From a bacterium (lineage in GTDB: Bacteria > Hydrothermota > DG-26 > JAUXAN01): 54,667 bases of DNA. How positions within the stretch are numbered: position 1 is the first letter of the stretch; each line of letters begins with the position of its first letter. The DNA is taken from contig JAUXAN010000013.1 in the NCBI GenBank assembly GCA_030619885.1, forward strand, positions 1-54,667, in the 5' to 3' direction. Both the position numbers and the translations under genes were made by a program. Below are positions 23,873 to 33,326 of the stretch, in pieces. The notes below the pieces were generated by a model. That model had not been told where the DNA came from, ran no database searches, and saw nothing but the letters and a program-made list of their open reading frames with translations.

Positions 23873-25017
23873 GAATTGGGATTGATTTTCGACCACTCCA
23901 AATTGATGGATATCTTAAAAGGGGGATTGGAAGATATGGACTAAAATTGATAGAGAATCTGCTTAAGATTGATAGAGATAACGAATACCTTTTCCTTTTA
24001 GATAAGAAAGAACCGGTTAAAGGAGCAATTGAAGAGAAGAGGATAAAAAAGACCTACTTTTCAAGTGGAGTATTTCATAGTAGCCGTAGTATAAAAAAAC
24101 ACCTGTTTTTGCCAATAGACCTCTTAACTCTAAAAACAGATATTGTTCACTTTCTTACACACTTCGAAGCTCCACTGATTCAACCTCAAAGAACGATAAT
24201 CACTGTTCATGATGTAATACCCCTTATTTTTATTGAAGACATACATCCCGAAATCAGGGGTCATGTTAAAAAAGCTATCAAACTGCAGAAATATGTATTG
24301 AAAAATGCAGCGAAGATAATCGCAGTTTCACACCGTTCAAAAAGCGATCTTATTACTTACTATAATATTCCTCAAGAAAAAATCAAAGTCATACATTCTG
24401 GAATCGAAGAGACTTTTAAAAAAGTAAAGGATAAATCGCTTTTGGAAAAGATAAAAGAACGGTTTAATGTAAGGGGTAAGATTTTGTTTTATACAGGAGG
24501 GCTGGAAAAACGGAAAAATATGCAAAGACTTCTTCTCGCATTTTCTAAATTGCTTAACAATTTTAAAAGAAAGATTTTCCTTGTCATTGGCGGGGAGGAC
24601 ATTCTCTATCTTCCGGAAATCAAAAATATGGTAAAAGAATTGGGGATTGAACATAAGGTTGTCTTCACAGAATACTTATCAGACCAGGATCTTGTTCTTC
24701 TTTACAATATTGCCGATGTTTTCGTTTTTCCTACACTCTACGAAGGTTTCGGTTTTCCTCCACTCGAGGCTATGGCATGCGGTACACCTGTGGTTACATC
24801 AAACATATCTTCTCTGCCTGAGATAGTTGGTAATGCCGCAGTCCTGGTGAATCCTTACAAGGTAGACTCTATAGTGGATGGGATCGTTACAGTTTTGGAA
24901 AATTGGAATCTGAGAAAAAACCTCATTGAAAAGGGATTTGCGAAAGTCAAGTTATTCTCATGGGAGAAGACGGCCGAGCAAACAGTAAAAGTTTATGAAG
25001 AAGTTTATAGAGATTGA
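23869..25017 (+). CDS. Glycosyltransferase family 4 (tandem paralogue B)
   Basis: A 382-residue GT4 beginning MRIGIDFRPLQIDGYLKRGI, aligning end to end with the preceding gene: HFLTHFEAPLIQPQRTIITV, VHDVIPLIFIEDI, FYTGGLEKRKNMQRLLLAFS, VVFTEYLSDQDLVLLYNIAD and the E-x7-E block YEGFGFPPLEAMACGTPVVT. Same length as its neighbour and joined by an ATGA overlap. Residue differences in the acceptor lobe suggest the two add successive, perhaps different, sugars. Specificity unknown. Confidence 0.92.
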   Translation: MRIGIDFRPLQIDGYLKRGIGRYGLKLIENLLKIDRDNEYLFLLDKKEPVKGAIEEKRIKKTYFSSGVFHSSRSIKKHLFLPIDLLTLKTDIVHFLTHFEAPLIQPQRTIITVHDVIPLIFIEDIHPEIRGHVKKAIKLQKYVLKNAAKIIAVSHRSKSDLITYYNIPQEKIKVIHSGIEETFKKVKDKSLLEKIKERFNVRGKILFYTGGLEKRKNMQRLLLAFSKLLNNFKRKIFLVIGGEDILYLPEIKNMVKELGIEHKVVFTEYLSDQDLVLLYNIADVFVFPTLYEGFGFPPLEAMACGTPVVTSNISSLPEIVGNAAVLVNPYKVDSIVDGIVTVLENWNLRKNLIEKGFAKVKLFSWEKTAEQTVKVYEEVYRD

Positions 25018-26056
25018 TAAAATAAGAAAAATCTGTATTTTTGAGCTTGGATTGATAGGTGATAGTGTGGTTATCATACCTGCGATGCGTGCGTTGAGAA
25101 AAAGTTTTCCTGATGCTCACATAGTAAGGATAGTCAATACATCCGTTAGAGATCTATTCGATGGATGCCCTTTCCTTGACGAAATCATCGAGTACGATAA
25201 AAATGGGAAGGAAAGGAGTATTTGGGGGAAATTTAAATTTTTACATAAAATCAGGAAGAAAGAATGCGATATGTTCATTAACTTCCACACACCCGAGGTT
25301 GGTAGAAACTTCGGAATTTATTTCAGAGATAATTTTTTCTCATTTTTAACAGGGGCAAAGGTACGGGTAGGCTACTGCAGCAAAGGCAATGGTTTTTTTC
25401 TCACTCACAAGATATTTGCCAACTCTGTATCGAGTGAATATATAGTCGATGTCATCTTGAGACTTTTAGGATTGTTGAAGATATACAATCCGAGTAGAAA
25501 GTATGAAATATGGACAACAGAGGAGAATGAAAGATCGATAGATAAGACATTAAAAGGGAAAAAACTGAAGCGCAAGTTTAACATTGGTTTACACCCATGT
25601 TCAAAATACAGCGCCAAGTCGTGGAAAGAGAGAAATTTTGCAGAGTTATCAGATATCTTAGCAAAGAGATACAGAGCAAATATCATTTTTACAGGTGCTC
25701 GGAAGGATAATAGCATAATTGAGGAGATTGTCAGCTATATGAGGGAAAATGCCATTTCTTTTGCGGGTAAGATAAGTATAGGGGAGTTTGTAGCATTATG
25801 TAAAAATCTTTCTTTATTCGTTTGTGTTGATACAGGCCCTATGCATCTGGCAGTTGCTGCAGGAATTCCTACAATCGCACTTTTCAGTGGAAGAGACAGA
25901 AAAGGCGAATGGGAACCAAGAGAGGATAATTTTTTTGTAGTAAGGAAGGATGTAGATTGTAGCCCCTGTTTTAAAGAATTTTGTGACCATCATTTGTGTA
26001 TGGAAACGATTACGGTTAAAGATGTTCTGGACGTCATAAAGGGAGTGGTCTCGTGA
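24995..26056 (+). CDS. Glycosyltransferase family 9 (heptosyltransferase-like)
   Basis: A 353-residue GT9 protein. Start region KICIFELGLIGDSVVIIPAM contains the family's Gly-Asp acceptor-binding loop; GLHPCSKYSAKSWKERNFAE near residue 190 and CVDTGPMHLAVAAGIPTIAL near residue 275 match the ADP-heptose-binding site. A Cys-rich end (CSPCFKEFCDHHLC) resembles that of many heptosyltransferases. The start overlaps the previous gene by 23 bases. Presence of gmhA at 44.7 kb is consistent with a heptose donor, but GT9 members can use other sugars. Confidence 0.88.
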   Translation: MKKFIEIDKIRKICIFELGLIGDSVVIIPAMRALRKSFPDAHIVRIVNTSVRDLFDGCPFLDEIIEYDKNGKERSIWGKFKFLHKIRKKECDMFINFHTPEVGRNFGIYFRDNFFSFLTGAKVRVGYCSKGNGFFLTHKIFANSVSSEYIVDVILRLLGLLKIYNPSRKYEIWTTEENERSIDKTLKGKKLKRKFNIGLHPCSKYSAKSWKERNFAELSDILAKRYRANIIFTGARKDNSIIEEIVSYMRENAISFAGKISIGEFVALCKNLSLFVCVDTGPMHLAVAAGIPTIALFSGRDRKGEWEPREDNFFVVRKDVDCSPCFKEFCDHHLCMETITVKDVLDVIKGVVS

Positions 26057-27171
26057 AAAGACTCAAAGTAATTCATTTGACCGTCGGATTTACTATCGGT
26101 GGAGCGGAGAGACTATTGGTTGATATGCTTCCAAGATTCGACAAAGAGTGCTATGATGTGAGTGGAGTATCTCTTAAAGGATGGGGTCCAATTGGTTGTG
26201 AACTAAAAGAAGCGGGTATAAGGGTGAGTAGTTTAGGTGGAAAAGGGAAGAAGGATTTAAAAGTACTGTTGAGACTGTATAAGTTATTGAAAATAGAAAA
26301 ACCGGACATTCTTCATACCCACCTTTTTCTTGCAAATGTAGCGGGTAGAGTAATTGGAAAATTGGCAAACGTTCCTATTGTCGTATCTTCAATCCACAAC
26401 ATTGAAGTCTGGATGGAATGGTATCATACTCTGCTCGACAGGTTAAGTTCGAGATTTGCTGATAGAATTGTTAGCTGTTCCGATGCTGCTCGAGAATACT
26501 CGATCAAAAAGACAGGAATTGATGCAAAAAGGTATACGACCATTTACAATGGTGTTGACTTGGCTAAATTTAATAGGAAACTAAATTTCAAAAGCAAAAG
26601 AGAAGAATTGGGGCTTGAAGTATCCTATCCTGTAATTGCGACAATAGGAAGGCTTATTGAGCCCCAGAAGGGTTTAAGATATTTAATAGAAGCCGCCCAG
26701 AAATTTGTATTGGAATTCCCAAAAACACAGTTTTTAATAATCGGTGATGGACCTGCAAAAGATGATCTACAAAATCTGGTGAAAAAATTAGGAATTTCAA
26801 AGAATTTCTTTTTTGCAGGGATGAGGCAAGACATTCCTGAAATTTTAAACACCATAGACATCTTTGTTCTTCCTTCTTTGCAGGAAGGGTTTGGTATCGT
26901 ATTAATAGAGGCAATGGCTGCTGGAAAGTGTATAATCGCTACTAAAGTTGGCGGAATACCAGAGGTTGTAAAAGACGGAGAAACGGGTATCTTGATACCC
27001 CCAAAAGATGTTCAATCACTTCTGACTGCGATGCTGGATTTGATGAAAAACAAAAACAGAAGAAAAAAACTTGGTGAGAGAGGACGGGATTGGGTTGAAA
27101 ACCGCTTTTCTATAGAGTGTACTGTTGTTCAAATAGAGTCTTTATATAAAAAATTGATTTCTCTCAGATGA
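26053..27171 (+). CDS. Glycosyltransferase family 4
   Basis: A 372-residue GT4. Acceptor loop VIHLTVGFTIGGAERLLVDM at the N-terminus, DILHTHLFLANVAGRVIGKL near residue 80; donor lobe with VIATIGRLIEPQKGLRYLIE near 195 and the E-x7-E block PSLQEGFGIVLIEAMAAGKC near 275, followed by GGIPEVVKDGETGILIPPKD. GTG start at 26053 gives a four-base GTGA overlap with the GT9 stop. The conserved residues suggest activity; sugar unknown. Confidence 0.93.
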   Translation: MKRLKVIHLTVGFTIGGAERLLVDMLPRFDKECYDVSGVSLKGWGPIGCELKEAGIRVSSLGGKGKKDLKVLLRLYKLLKIEKPDILHTHLFLANVAGRVIGKLANVPIVVSSIHNIEVWMEWYHTLLDRLSSRFADRIVSCSDAAREYSIKKTGIDAKRYTTIYNGVDLAKFNRKLNFKSKREELGLEVSYPVIATIGRLIEPQKGLRYLIEAAQKFVLEFPKTQFLIIGDGPAKDDLQNLVKKLGISKNFFFAGMRQDIPEILNTIDIFVLPSLQEGFGIVLIEAMAAGKCIIATKVGGIPEVVKDGETGILIPPKDVQSLLTAMLDLMKNKNRRKKLGERGRDWVENRFSIECTVVQIESLYKKLISLR

Positions 27172-28538
27172 GAAATGATAAGATTGTAATTTTCATATTT
27201 GCATGGTTTGTCAGATTGACGTTTACATTCCCAGCCATACTCAATTGCGAGCGCAGTTTTACTCCTGACTCTTATGAATATGACCAGATAGCAGTAAATA
27301 TTGTGGAACATCGCTCGTTTTCCTCAGAGGTATCAGAACCTTATCTGCCAAATTATAAGAGAACACCGATGTATCCCCTCTTCCTTGCAGGAATTTATTC
27401 ACTGTTTGGACATAAACCTGGTATAGGACTTTTCATCCAGACTTTACTGGGAGCCTTGACATGTTTAGTTGTCTATAAAATGAGTATGTTAGTCTTCACT
27501 CGCAAAGTCTCTCTGACAGCATCCGCGCTCTGCTCACTCGACCCACTTTTAGTGATATATACCGGCATTCTTCTCACAGAAACCGAATTTGCTCTGTTTC
27601 TTATTTTAGGAATGTATTTTCTGGTCGCTTACCTGAAATCTTTTAGAACATACCAGATAATACTAACAGCAGTCTGGTTTGGACTGTGTGCGCTTTGTAG
27701 ACCAATTGCACTTTACTTTCCACTCATCATTATTGTAATCTTGTTATGGAAAAAGTCTAAAATTCTTCACTCTTTCCTCTTTCTCGGATGTTTTGCATGT
27801 GCACTTTTGCCATGGATAGTCCGAAATTACTTTCATTTCAATGATTTTTTCATCTCGAAAATTACACAGGTCAATCTGTTTTACTACGAAGCCGCTCCAC
27901 TCCGTGCAAGTTATGAAAATGGGATGATGATAGCCGCCCTTTTCCACAAAAAGGAGGCGCTGACGACTGGTGCAAACCTCCTCAAACAAGAAATGAGAGA
28001 GAAGGAGGGAGAACTCCAGAATGGTATTCGGTTTTTAGACACCGCAGGCAGTTACGGCCTCCATTATATAATGAGACATCCAACCAGGTATATGGGAATG
28101 CGAACTTTTGGAGTAGCAAAGATACTTTTTACAAATGGAAGCCTCGTTGAACTTGGTAGAAATCTGCGGAAAGGAGGAAAGATCACGGAGGAACCTACAA
28201 AATCTCTCAAAGAGATTATTCCAGAAATCAAAGATGCAATTTTGAGCAGAAATTTCTTAAAAGTATTCAAAACAGCCTCTTCTCTTCGTTTGCTGATAGA
28301 AGTATTTTCCATCTTAGTCTACCTTTTCGTCATCATCCTTATAGCCATTTCTTTTTATAAAAAGATTAAAAAGGGGGAAGAAACAACTTTTTATATTGTC
28401 TTTTTAATGGCTATTTTGTATTTTATATGTATAGTTGGAACTTATGGTGGAAGTCGATTTCGTTTACCTGTAGAACCATATATTCTGATTCTTTTTTCAG
28501 ACGCATTGATAAGGCGGACTCGCAATAAAGAAGTATGA
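27168..28538 (+). CDS. GT39/ArnT-like membrane glycosyltransferase
   Basis: A 456-residue polytopic protein with about ten hydrophobic helices. The first periplasmic loop carries SFTPDSYEYDQIAVNIVEH, whose acidic residues match the catalytic Asp of the PMT/ArnT fold, then YKRTPMYPLFLAGIYSLFG, a hallmark of PF13231-type enzymes. These use polyprenyl-phosphate-linked sugars on the periplasmic side. It overlaps its neighbours by four bases at both ends, so it belongs to the exporter operon. It may decorate the exported glycan. Confidence 0.85.
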   Translation: MRNDKIVIFIFAWFVRLTFTFPAILNCERSFTPDSYEYDQIAVNIVEHRSFSSEVSEPYLPNYKRTPMYPLFLAGIYSLFGHKPGIGLFIQTLLGALTCLVVYKMSMLVFTRKVSLTASALCSLDPLLVIYTGILLTETEFALFLILGMYFLVAYLKSFRTYQIILTAVWFGLCALCRPIALYFPLIIIVILLWKKSKILHSFLFLGCFACALLPWIVRNYFHFNDFFISKITQVNLFYYEAAPLRASYENGMMIAALFHKKEALTTGANLLKQEMREKEGELQNGIRFLDTAGSYGLHYIMRHPTRYMGMRTFGVAKILFTNGSLVELGRNLRKGGKITEEPTKSLKEIIPEIKDAILSRNFLKVFKTASSLRLLIEVFSILVYLFVIILIAISFYKKIKKGEETTFYIVFLMAILYFICIVGTYGGSRFRLPVEPYILILFSDALIRRTRNKEV

Positions 28539-29533
28539 TAAAATTCATTACAATATTCGGTCTCTCTCTTTTGACTGCCTTTTTCCTAACCCCAGTATTT
28601 CAAAAGTTAGCAGTTAAAAAAAAGATATACGATATACCCACCTCGCTCAAAAGACATAAGAACCCAATACCGTATTTGGGCGGATTGTCAATCTGGCTCT
28701 CTTTTACAGTGCCTGTTCTCTTATTCATAATTCTAAAAGATACTTTGACAATGGAAACAATCGGGATTATTACAGGAGGAACAATCGTTTGTGGAATTGG
28801 ATTAATTGACGATTTGAAAAAACTTTCATCCTGGGTCAAACTTTTTGGCCAGTCTATCGCTGCATGTATTCTTCTTGTATGCGATGTAAAATTGAAGGTT
28901 ATCTTCTTCCCATCCTACTTGAACACAATCCTCACCTTTTTCTGGATAATAGGTATTACGAATGCATTCAACATAATTGATATAATGGATGGGCTCTCTG
29001 CTGGCTGTGCATTCATTGCATCTATGACTTTCTTTTTCATCGCATTAGGAACAAACCAATTCTTAGTGATTCTAACCACTGCCGCATTGGCAGGTTCCTG
29101 CCTGGGATTTCTATATTATAATAAACATCCTGCAAAAATATTTATGGGCGATGCTGGCAGTCTATTTCTGGGATTTACTTTAGCGAGTATAAGCATATCG
29201 TCATCTTACACAGCAGTAAACAACATTGCACTCCTCTCGCCGCTATTGATATTCGGTATGCCAATCTACGATACATTCTATGTCTCTTTGTTGAGAACAC
29301 TCCATAAAAAAAGCCCGTTTAAAGGTAGTAAAGACCATTTTGCAATAAGATTGAAGGCTCTGGGATTAAAAGGTTCGCACATCGTTTTGATTGTATTTCT
29401 GATTCAGACCGCACTCTGTGAGGCATCTTATATCGCAACGAATGTAAACATTTATGGTGCGATTTTCATATATCTATTAGTAATTTTAATCTTCATAATA
29501 TTTGGCAAAAGTCTGAGCAAGGTAGAAATTTGA
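28535..29533 (+). CDS. WecA/MraY-like undecaprenyl-phosphate glycosyl-1-P transferase
   Basis: A 332-residue polytopic enzyme that starts lipid-linked glycan synthesis by moving a HexNAc-1-phosphate to undecaprenyl phosphate. Family motifs: KNPIPYLGGLSIWLSF near residue 40, GLIDDLKKLSSW near 90 (Mg-binding Asp pair), NAFNIIDIMDGLSAG near 145, FMGDAGSLFLGF near 205 and a His-containing DHFAIRLKALGLKGSH near 265 matching the substrate-recognition loop of the WecA/TagO branch rather than MraY. Last gene of the operon; start overlaps by four bases. Confidence 0.92.
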   Translation: MIKFITIFGLSLLTAFFLTPVFQKLAVKKKIYDIPTSLKRHKNPIPYLGGLSIWLSFTVPVLLFIILKDTLTMETIGIITGGTIVCGIGLIDDLKKLSSWVKLFGQSIAACILLVCDVKLKVIFFPSYLNTILTFFWIIGITNAFNIIDIMDGLSAGCAFIASMTFFFIALGTNQFLVILTTAALAGSCLGFLYYNKHPAKIFMGDAGSLFLGFTLASISISSSYTAVNNIALLSPLLIFGMPIYDTFYVSLLRTLHKKSPFKGSKDHFAIRLKALGLKGSHIVLIVFLIQTALCEASYIATNVNIYGAIFIYLLVILIFIIFGKSLSKVEI

Positions 29534-29613
29534 TTTTTCCCTTGACATAAATCGGTGGTTTTATAAAATGAAAATGACAAAAAAGCAGGGTTTTTGGTCA
29601 TTGGAGTGACAAA

Positions 29614-31029
29614 ATGGTAGATTTTTCTGTCATCGCAGCTCAAAATCCGTGGTGGATTGAGAAAAAAGCGATAGTGGAAGACATTCATATACAGGGGTAT
29701 GAAGAGGCGAAGATAAAGAGGCGTCCAGAGATTCTTGGGGAATTTGATTTAGAATCTGATGGGGTCTATGTAATTCGCGGTCCCAGGCAGGTAGGCAAGA
29801 CTACTTTAGTTAAACTTCTAATTAAAAAATTATTGAAGAATTTAGACTCGAGGCGTATCTTTTATTTTGCTTGTGATGCATCTGGGATAGAAAAGGGGTC
29901 TGATCTGGCTGAGGCATTAAAACTTTACATCTCCTGGGCAAGGTCTGTTTTACCAAAGGAGAGGCTCTATATTTTCATAGATGAGGCAACTTATCTGTCA
30001 AATTGGAGCCTTGGAATAAAGGCTACATTTGATTTGGGACTTTTGAAGAAAACTTCTCTTATTGCAACAGGTTCCAGTGCTATAGATTTAAAGAGAGGAA
30101 CAGAAAGGATGCCTGGCAGACGAGGTAAGAAGTCTGGATTAGACAAGACGCTGATTCCTATGAACTTTAGAGAGTTCGTCAATACCCTGCACCCTGGGGT
30201 TTTTAAAAAATTCGGTTCTTTCCCTAAATGGAACCAACAAACCTTATTTGAAGCGGGTGAATCTATTGCTTTATATGGAAGGCAATTGGAAGGCCTATTC
30301 GAAAGATACCTCGTAACAGGTGGATTTCCGAACCCTGTTTCCAATGAAGTTTCAAAGGGAGAAATAGACCTTCATATATATGAAATTTATAGAGACTCCA
30401 CTCTCGGAGACCTTGTAAAACAGAGAAAACAGGAAAGATTTTTAAGGCAGTTATTGCTGTGGGTTGAAAGGATGTTAACCACACCGATTGATTGGAATGA
30501 TGCTACTCGTGAAACAGAAATCAAACATCATGAGACAGTCAGACAATATATAGAAGATTTAGAATTGAGTTTTATTTTCAACACAATTTACAGAGTGAAG
30601 AGCATTGGCAAATGTTTACCTTCATTCAGAGCGGGTAAAAAAGTTTATTTCAACGACCCATTCATTTTGCATACGCTCCGATGGTGGGTATATAGTTTTT
30701 CCAATCCATGGAGGGCAGCTTGCGAGTATGTGATGAATCGAGAGAATAGAGGTAAACTCGTAGAGACTATTGTAGCTTCTCATCTTAAACAGCACTTCAA
30801 TGAAATCTTTCATTGGAAAGATACAGGCGAAATTGATTTTATTGTGTGTGAAGAAGGAGATGTTAAAATGATGATAGAAGTTAAATATAGAGAGAGTGTA
30901 GGTCCAGGAGATATTCGTCCACTGTTATCTCACGGAGGCGGAGTGGTGCTTACCAAAAAAGGACTCTGGTTCGATAGAAAGAGAAGAACCGTTTTCATAC
31001 CTGTTTATTACTTTTTAGCGATGCTTTGA
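29614..31029 (+). CDS. AAA ATPase with DUF4143 domain
   Basis: A 471-residue protein. Walker A RGPRQVGKTTLVKLL near residue 53, Walker B-like LYIFIDEATYLSNW near residue 112, a sensor segment LIATGSSAIDLKRG near residue 148, and a C-terminal DUF4143 part with GEIDFIVCEEGDVKMMIEVK, a PDDEXK-like D-ExK arrangement. These proteins are common, often horizontally spread, and of unclear role; toxin-like or regulatory functions have been suggested. GGAG eight bases before ATG supports the start. A separate TTGACA at 29542 suggests its own promoter. It interrupts two blocks of glycan genes. Confidence 0.88.
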   Translation: MVDFSVIAAQNPWWIEKKAIVEDIHIQGYEEAKIKRRPEILGEFDLESDGVYVIRGPRQVGKTTLVKLLIKKLLKNLDSRRIFYFACDASGIEKGSDLAEALKLYISWARSVLPKERLYIFIDEATYLSNWSLGIKATFDLGLLKKTSLIATGSSAIDLKRGTERMPGRRGKKSGLDKTLIPMNFREFVNTLHPGVFKKFGSFPKWNQQTLFEAGESIALYGRQLEGLFERYLVTGGFPNPVSNEVSKGEIDLHIYEIYRDSTLGDLVKQRKQERFLRQLLLWVERMLTTPIDWNDATRETEIKHHETVRQYIEDLELSFIFNTIYRVKSIGKCLPSFRAGKKVYFNDPFILHTLRWWVYSFSNPWRAACEYVMNRENRGKLVETIVASHLKQHFNEIFHWKDTGEIDFIVCEEGDVKMMIEVKYRESVGPGDIRPLLSHGGGVVLTKKGLWFDRKRRTVFIPVYYFLAML

Positions 31030-31031
31030 TT

Positions 31032-32321
31032 ATGTTCACAGTTATTATAGGCGCAGGTTTAGGAGGTCTTTCGACGGCTTATCATCTTGAAAAGGAAGGT
31101 TTAGATTACAAAATATACGAGAAGGATTCAAAACCCGGGGGACTGTGCAAATCTGAAAAGGTTAATGGATTCACATTCGATTACACAGGTCATCTGCTCC
31201 ACTTCAAGACCAACTATGCAAAAGGACTCATTTTCAAGTTTCTGGAAGACAATGTGGAAGAACATAAGAGGAATTCATGGATATATTCAAAGGGTGTGTA
31301 TACGAGGTATCCATTCCAGTTGAACCTCTATGGACTGCCGCCGAAGGTGGTAAAGGAGTGTCTTGTAGGATATATAAAGTCGAAAATTAAAAGGACGAAA
31401 GCAGAATCTTTTGAGGAGTGGATTTATAGCAATTTTGGGACAGGGATTGCTAAACATTTTATGATACCATATAATAAAAAATTATGGAGATACAATTTAA
31501 AAAAATTAACACCTGAATGGACTGGCAGATTTGTGCCTGATGTAAAATTGGAAGAGGTAATTGAAGGGGCAATTTCTGATTTCAAAAAGAATATAGGTTA
31601 CAATCCAATTTTCTTCTATCCTAAAAATGGCGGGATTGAATCATTGGCTAAAGCACTTTCTTCAAGAGTAAAGAGAGTCAATGTAAATAAAAAAGTAACC
31701 ACGATAGACTTGAAAAATAGGATAGTAGAGGTTTCTCCTGAAGAGAAAATACATTACGATAGACTTGTCTCAACCATTCCGCTCCCTGAATTGATACAAA
31801 TAATCGACCCCGTACCTGCGAAAGTCAAGAAGTGTGCAAATGACTTAAAATATACATCTGTTTTGAATATAAATTTTGGGATAAACAGAGAAAAAATTTC
31901 TGATAAACACTGGGTCTATGTGCCAGAAAAGGATTTCATATTTTACAGAATAGGCTTCCCAATGAATTTTTTACAAGATTTGGTTCCAAAAGGAAAAAGC
32001 TCAATCTATACAGAAATATCGTACAAAACAGATGTCAGATGTCAGATGCCAGACACCAGTCGAGTTATAGAAGGTCTGCTAAAAATGGGGATTATCAAAT
32101 CAAAGAGGGAAGTAATATTAAAAAAAACCTTTGATATAAAATACGCCTATGTAATCTATGATAAAAGTCACAAGGTGAGTGTAGAGTTGATACATAATTA
32201 CTTAAATAAGAATAAAATTTATTCTGTAGGCAGATTTGGTAAATGGCAATACGCAACTATGGAAGATGCGATATTGGATGGGAAAGAAGTGGTTGACAAG
32301 ATGACCGAGAATTCCTTATGA
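31032..32321 (+). CDS. FAD-dependent oxidoreductase (amine-oxidase/UGM-like) of glycan cluster
   Basis: A 429-residue FAD enzyme. The dinucleotide-binding fold VIIGAGLGGLSTAYHLEKEG is at the start, followed by EKDSKPGGLCKSEKVNG. Motifs shared with protoporphyrinogen-oxidase-like and UDP-galactopyranose-mutase-like proteins in polysaccharide clusters are present: GHLLHF near residue 55, FMIPYNKKLWRY near 145, and the FAD-contacting end RFGKWQYATMEDAILDGKEV. ATG 31032 is two bases after the ATPase stop. Residues from ~332 to 340 are encoded by a small tandem CAGATGT(C) repeat, a likely in-frame insertion. Substrate unknown. Confidence 0.82.
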   Translation: MFTVIIGAGLGGLSTAYHLEKEGLDYKIYEKDSKPGGLCKSEKVNGFTFDYTGHLLHFKTNYAKGLIFKFLEDNVEEHKRNSWIYSKGVYTRYPFQLNLYGLPPKVVKECLVGYIKSKIKRTKAESFEEWIYSNFGTGIAKHFMIPYNKKLWRYNLKKLTPEWTGRFVPDVKLEEVIEGAISDFKKNIGYNPIFFYPKNGGIESLAKALSSRVKRVNVNKKVTTIDLKNRIVEVSPEEKIHYDRLVSTIPLPELIQIIDPVPAKVKKCANDLKYTSVLNINFGINREKISDKHWVYVPEKDFIFYRIGFPMNFLQDLVPKGKSSIYTEISYKTDVRCQMPDTSRVIEGLLKMGIIKSKREVILKKTFDIKYAYVIYDKSHKVSVELIHNYLNKNKIYSVGRFGKWQYATMEDAILDGKEVVDKMTENSL

Positions 32322-32338
32322 CATTTTCGGTCAGTCTG

Positions 32339-32366
32339 TTGACAGGATATAATTCTTATGTATATT
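32339..32366 (+). promoter_or_regulatory. Sigma-70 type promoter of the NHL gene
   Basis: TTGACA at 32339-32344, a 16-base spacer, TATATT at 32361-32366; predicted +1 near 32373 leaves a leader of about 15 bases with no Shine-Dalgarno. Confidence 0.55.
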
Positions 32367-32387
32367 TAGAAAAAATAAGTTATTAAG

Positions 32388-33326
32388 ATGGGAAGGAAAA
32401 TTTGGTATAGTTCAGCAATTTTCTTGGTGGTATGTATTGCTGTTTTTATACTATGGCAAAAATATAAAGAAGAAAACTCATACTATCTCGTAACAAGGTG
32501 GGGAAGGGAAGGAAAGGGAGAGGGGGAATTTTATCTTCCACATAGTATCGCTTTCGATGATTCAGGATATATTTACATTTCAGACAAAAATAACCATCGT
32601 ATTCAAAAATTCACATCTGATGGCAGATTCATCACAAAATGGGGAAAGAAGGGAATAAGAGAGGGTGAATTTAAATTCGAAGAAGGTATTGTAATAGATA
32701 GGCTGGGTTATGTATATGTAGTTGACCCATACAACCATCGCATTCAGAAATTTACTTCTGAAGGCAAATTTGTACTGGCATGGGACACAAAAAAGAAGAA
32801 TGAATGTGGCAATGGGTTTCCTGAGGGTATAGCGATTGATGATTCGAACAATGTATATATTGCTGACGGGATGTTCCATTGTATTAAAAAGTTCACATCA
32901 ACTGGTAAGTTAATCACAAGGTGGGGAAGAAAGGGTATGGGAGACGGCGAATTTAACGCCCCACGGGGTGTAAAAATTGATAATGATGGTTTCGTCTATG
33001 TAGCAGATATGCGCAATCACCGTATACAAAAATTTTCACCCGGTGGAGTTTTTATTGCAAAGTGGGGCAGAAAAGGCGACGCTGAGGGAGAATTTCATCT
33101 ACCTTTTGGGTTAACCGTTGATAAAGAGAATTACATATATGTTCATGATTCCAATCATCGAATTCAAAAATTTACATCTTCGGGTGATTATATTACAGGG
33201 TTTAAAAGGGTAGATTCTGATAGGTTATGGTATATGGGGGGGATGGCAGTTGATGATAGTGGCTATCTATATGTGGTTAATGGGTATGAACATTGCGTTA
33301 TGAAATTTGCGCCATCCCAAAAATAA
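32388..33326 (+). CDS. Membrane-anchored NHL-repeat beta-propeller
   Basis: A 312-residue protein. A single hydrophobic anchor (residues ~5-23) is followed by six NHL blades, each with the pattern GEF...GIAIDDSGYIYVADxxNHRIQKFTSDGKFITKWG. Typical examples are NNHRIQKFTSDG and VYVADMRNHRIQKF. The propeller is predicted on the outside of the membrane and is a likely ligand- or protein-binding module. No enzymatic motif is visible. The gene stands alone behind its own promoter and is followed immediately by a solo repeat cassette. Confidence 0.9.
   Translation: MGRKIWYSSAIFLVVCIAVFILWQKYKEENSYYLVTRWGREGKGEGEFYLPHSIAFDDSGYIYISDKNNHRIQKFTSDGRFITKWGKKGIREGEFKFEEGIVIDRLGYVYVVDPYNHRIQKFTSEGKFVLAWDTKKKNECGNGFPEGIAIDDSNNVYIADGMFHCIKKFTSTGKLITRWGRKGMGDGEFNAPRGVKIDNDGFVYVADMRNHRIQKFSPGGVFIAKWGRKGDAEGEFHLPFGLTVDKENYIYVHDSNHRIQKFTSSGDYITGFKRVDSDRLWYMGGMAVDDSGYLYVVNGYEHCVMKFAPSQK

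Noticed and set aside
29614-31029. An anti-phage defence island around the DUF4143 ATPase
   Set aside because: No companion defence gene lies beside it; neighbours are glycan and surface genes.
32388-33326. Tandem NHL blades as a CRISPR-like or satellite array
   Set aside because: The periodicity is at protein level; DNA of the blades is divergent and codes for one beta-propeller. No CRISPR array or cas gene was found anywhere in the window.
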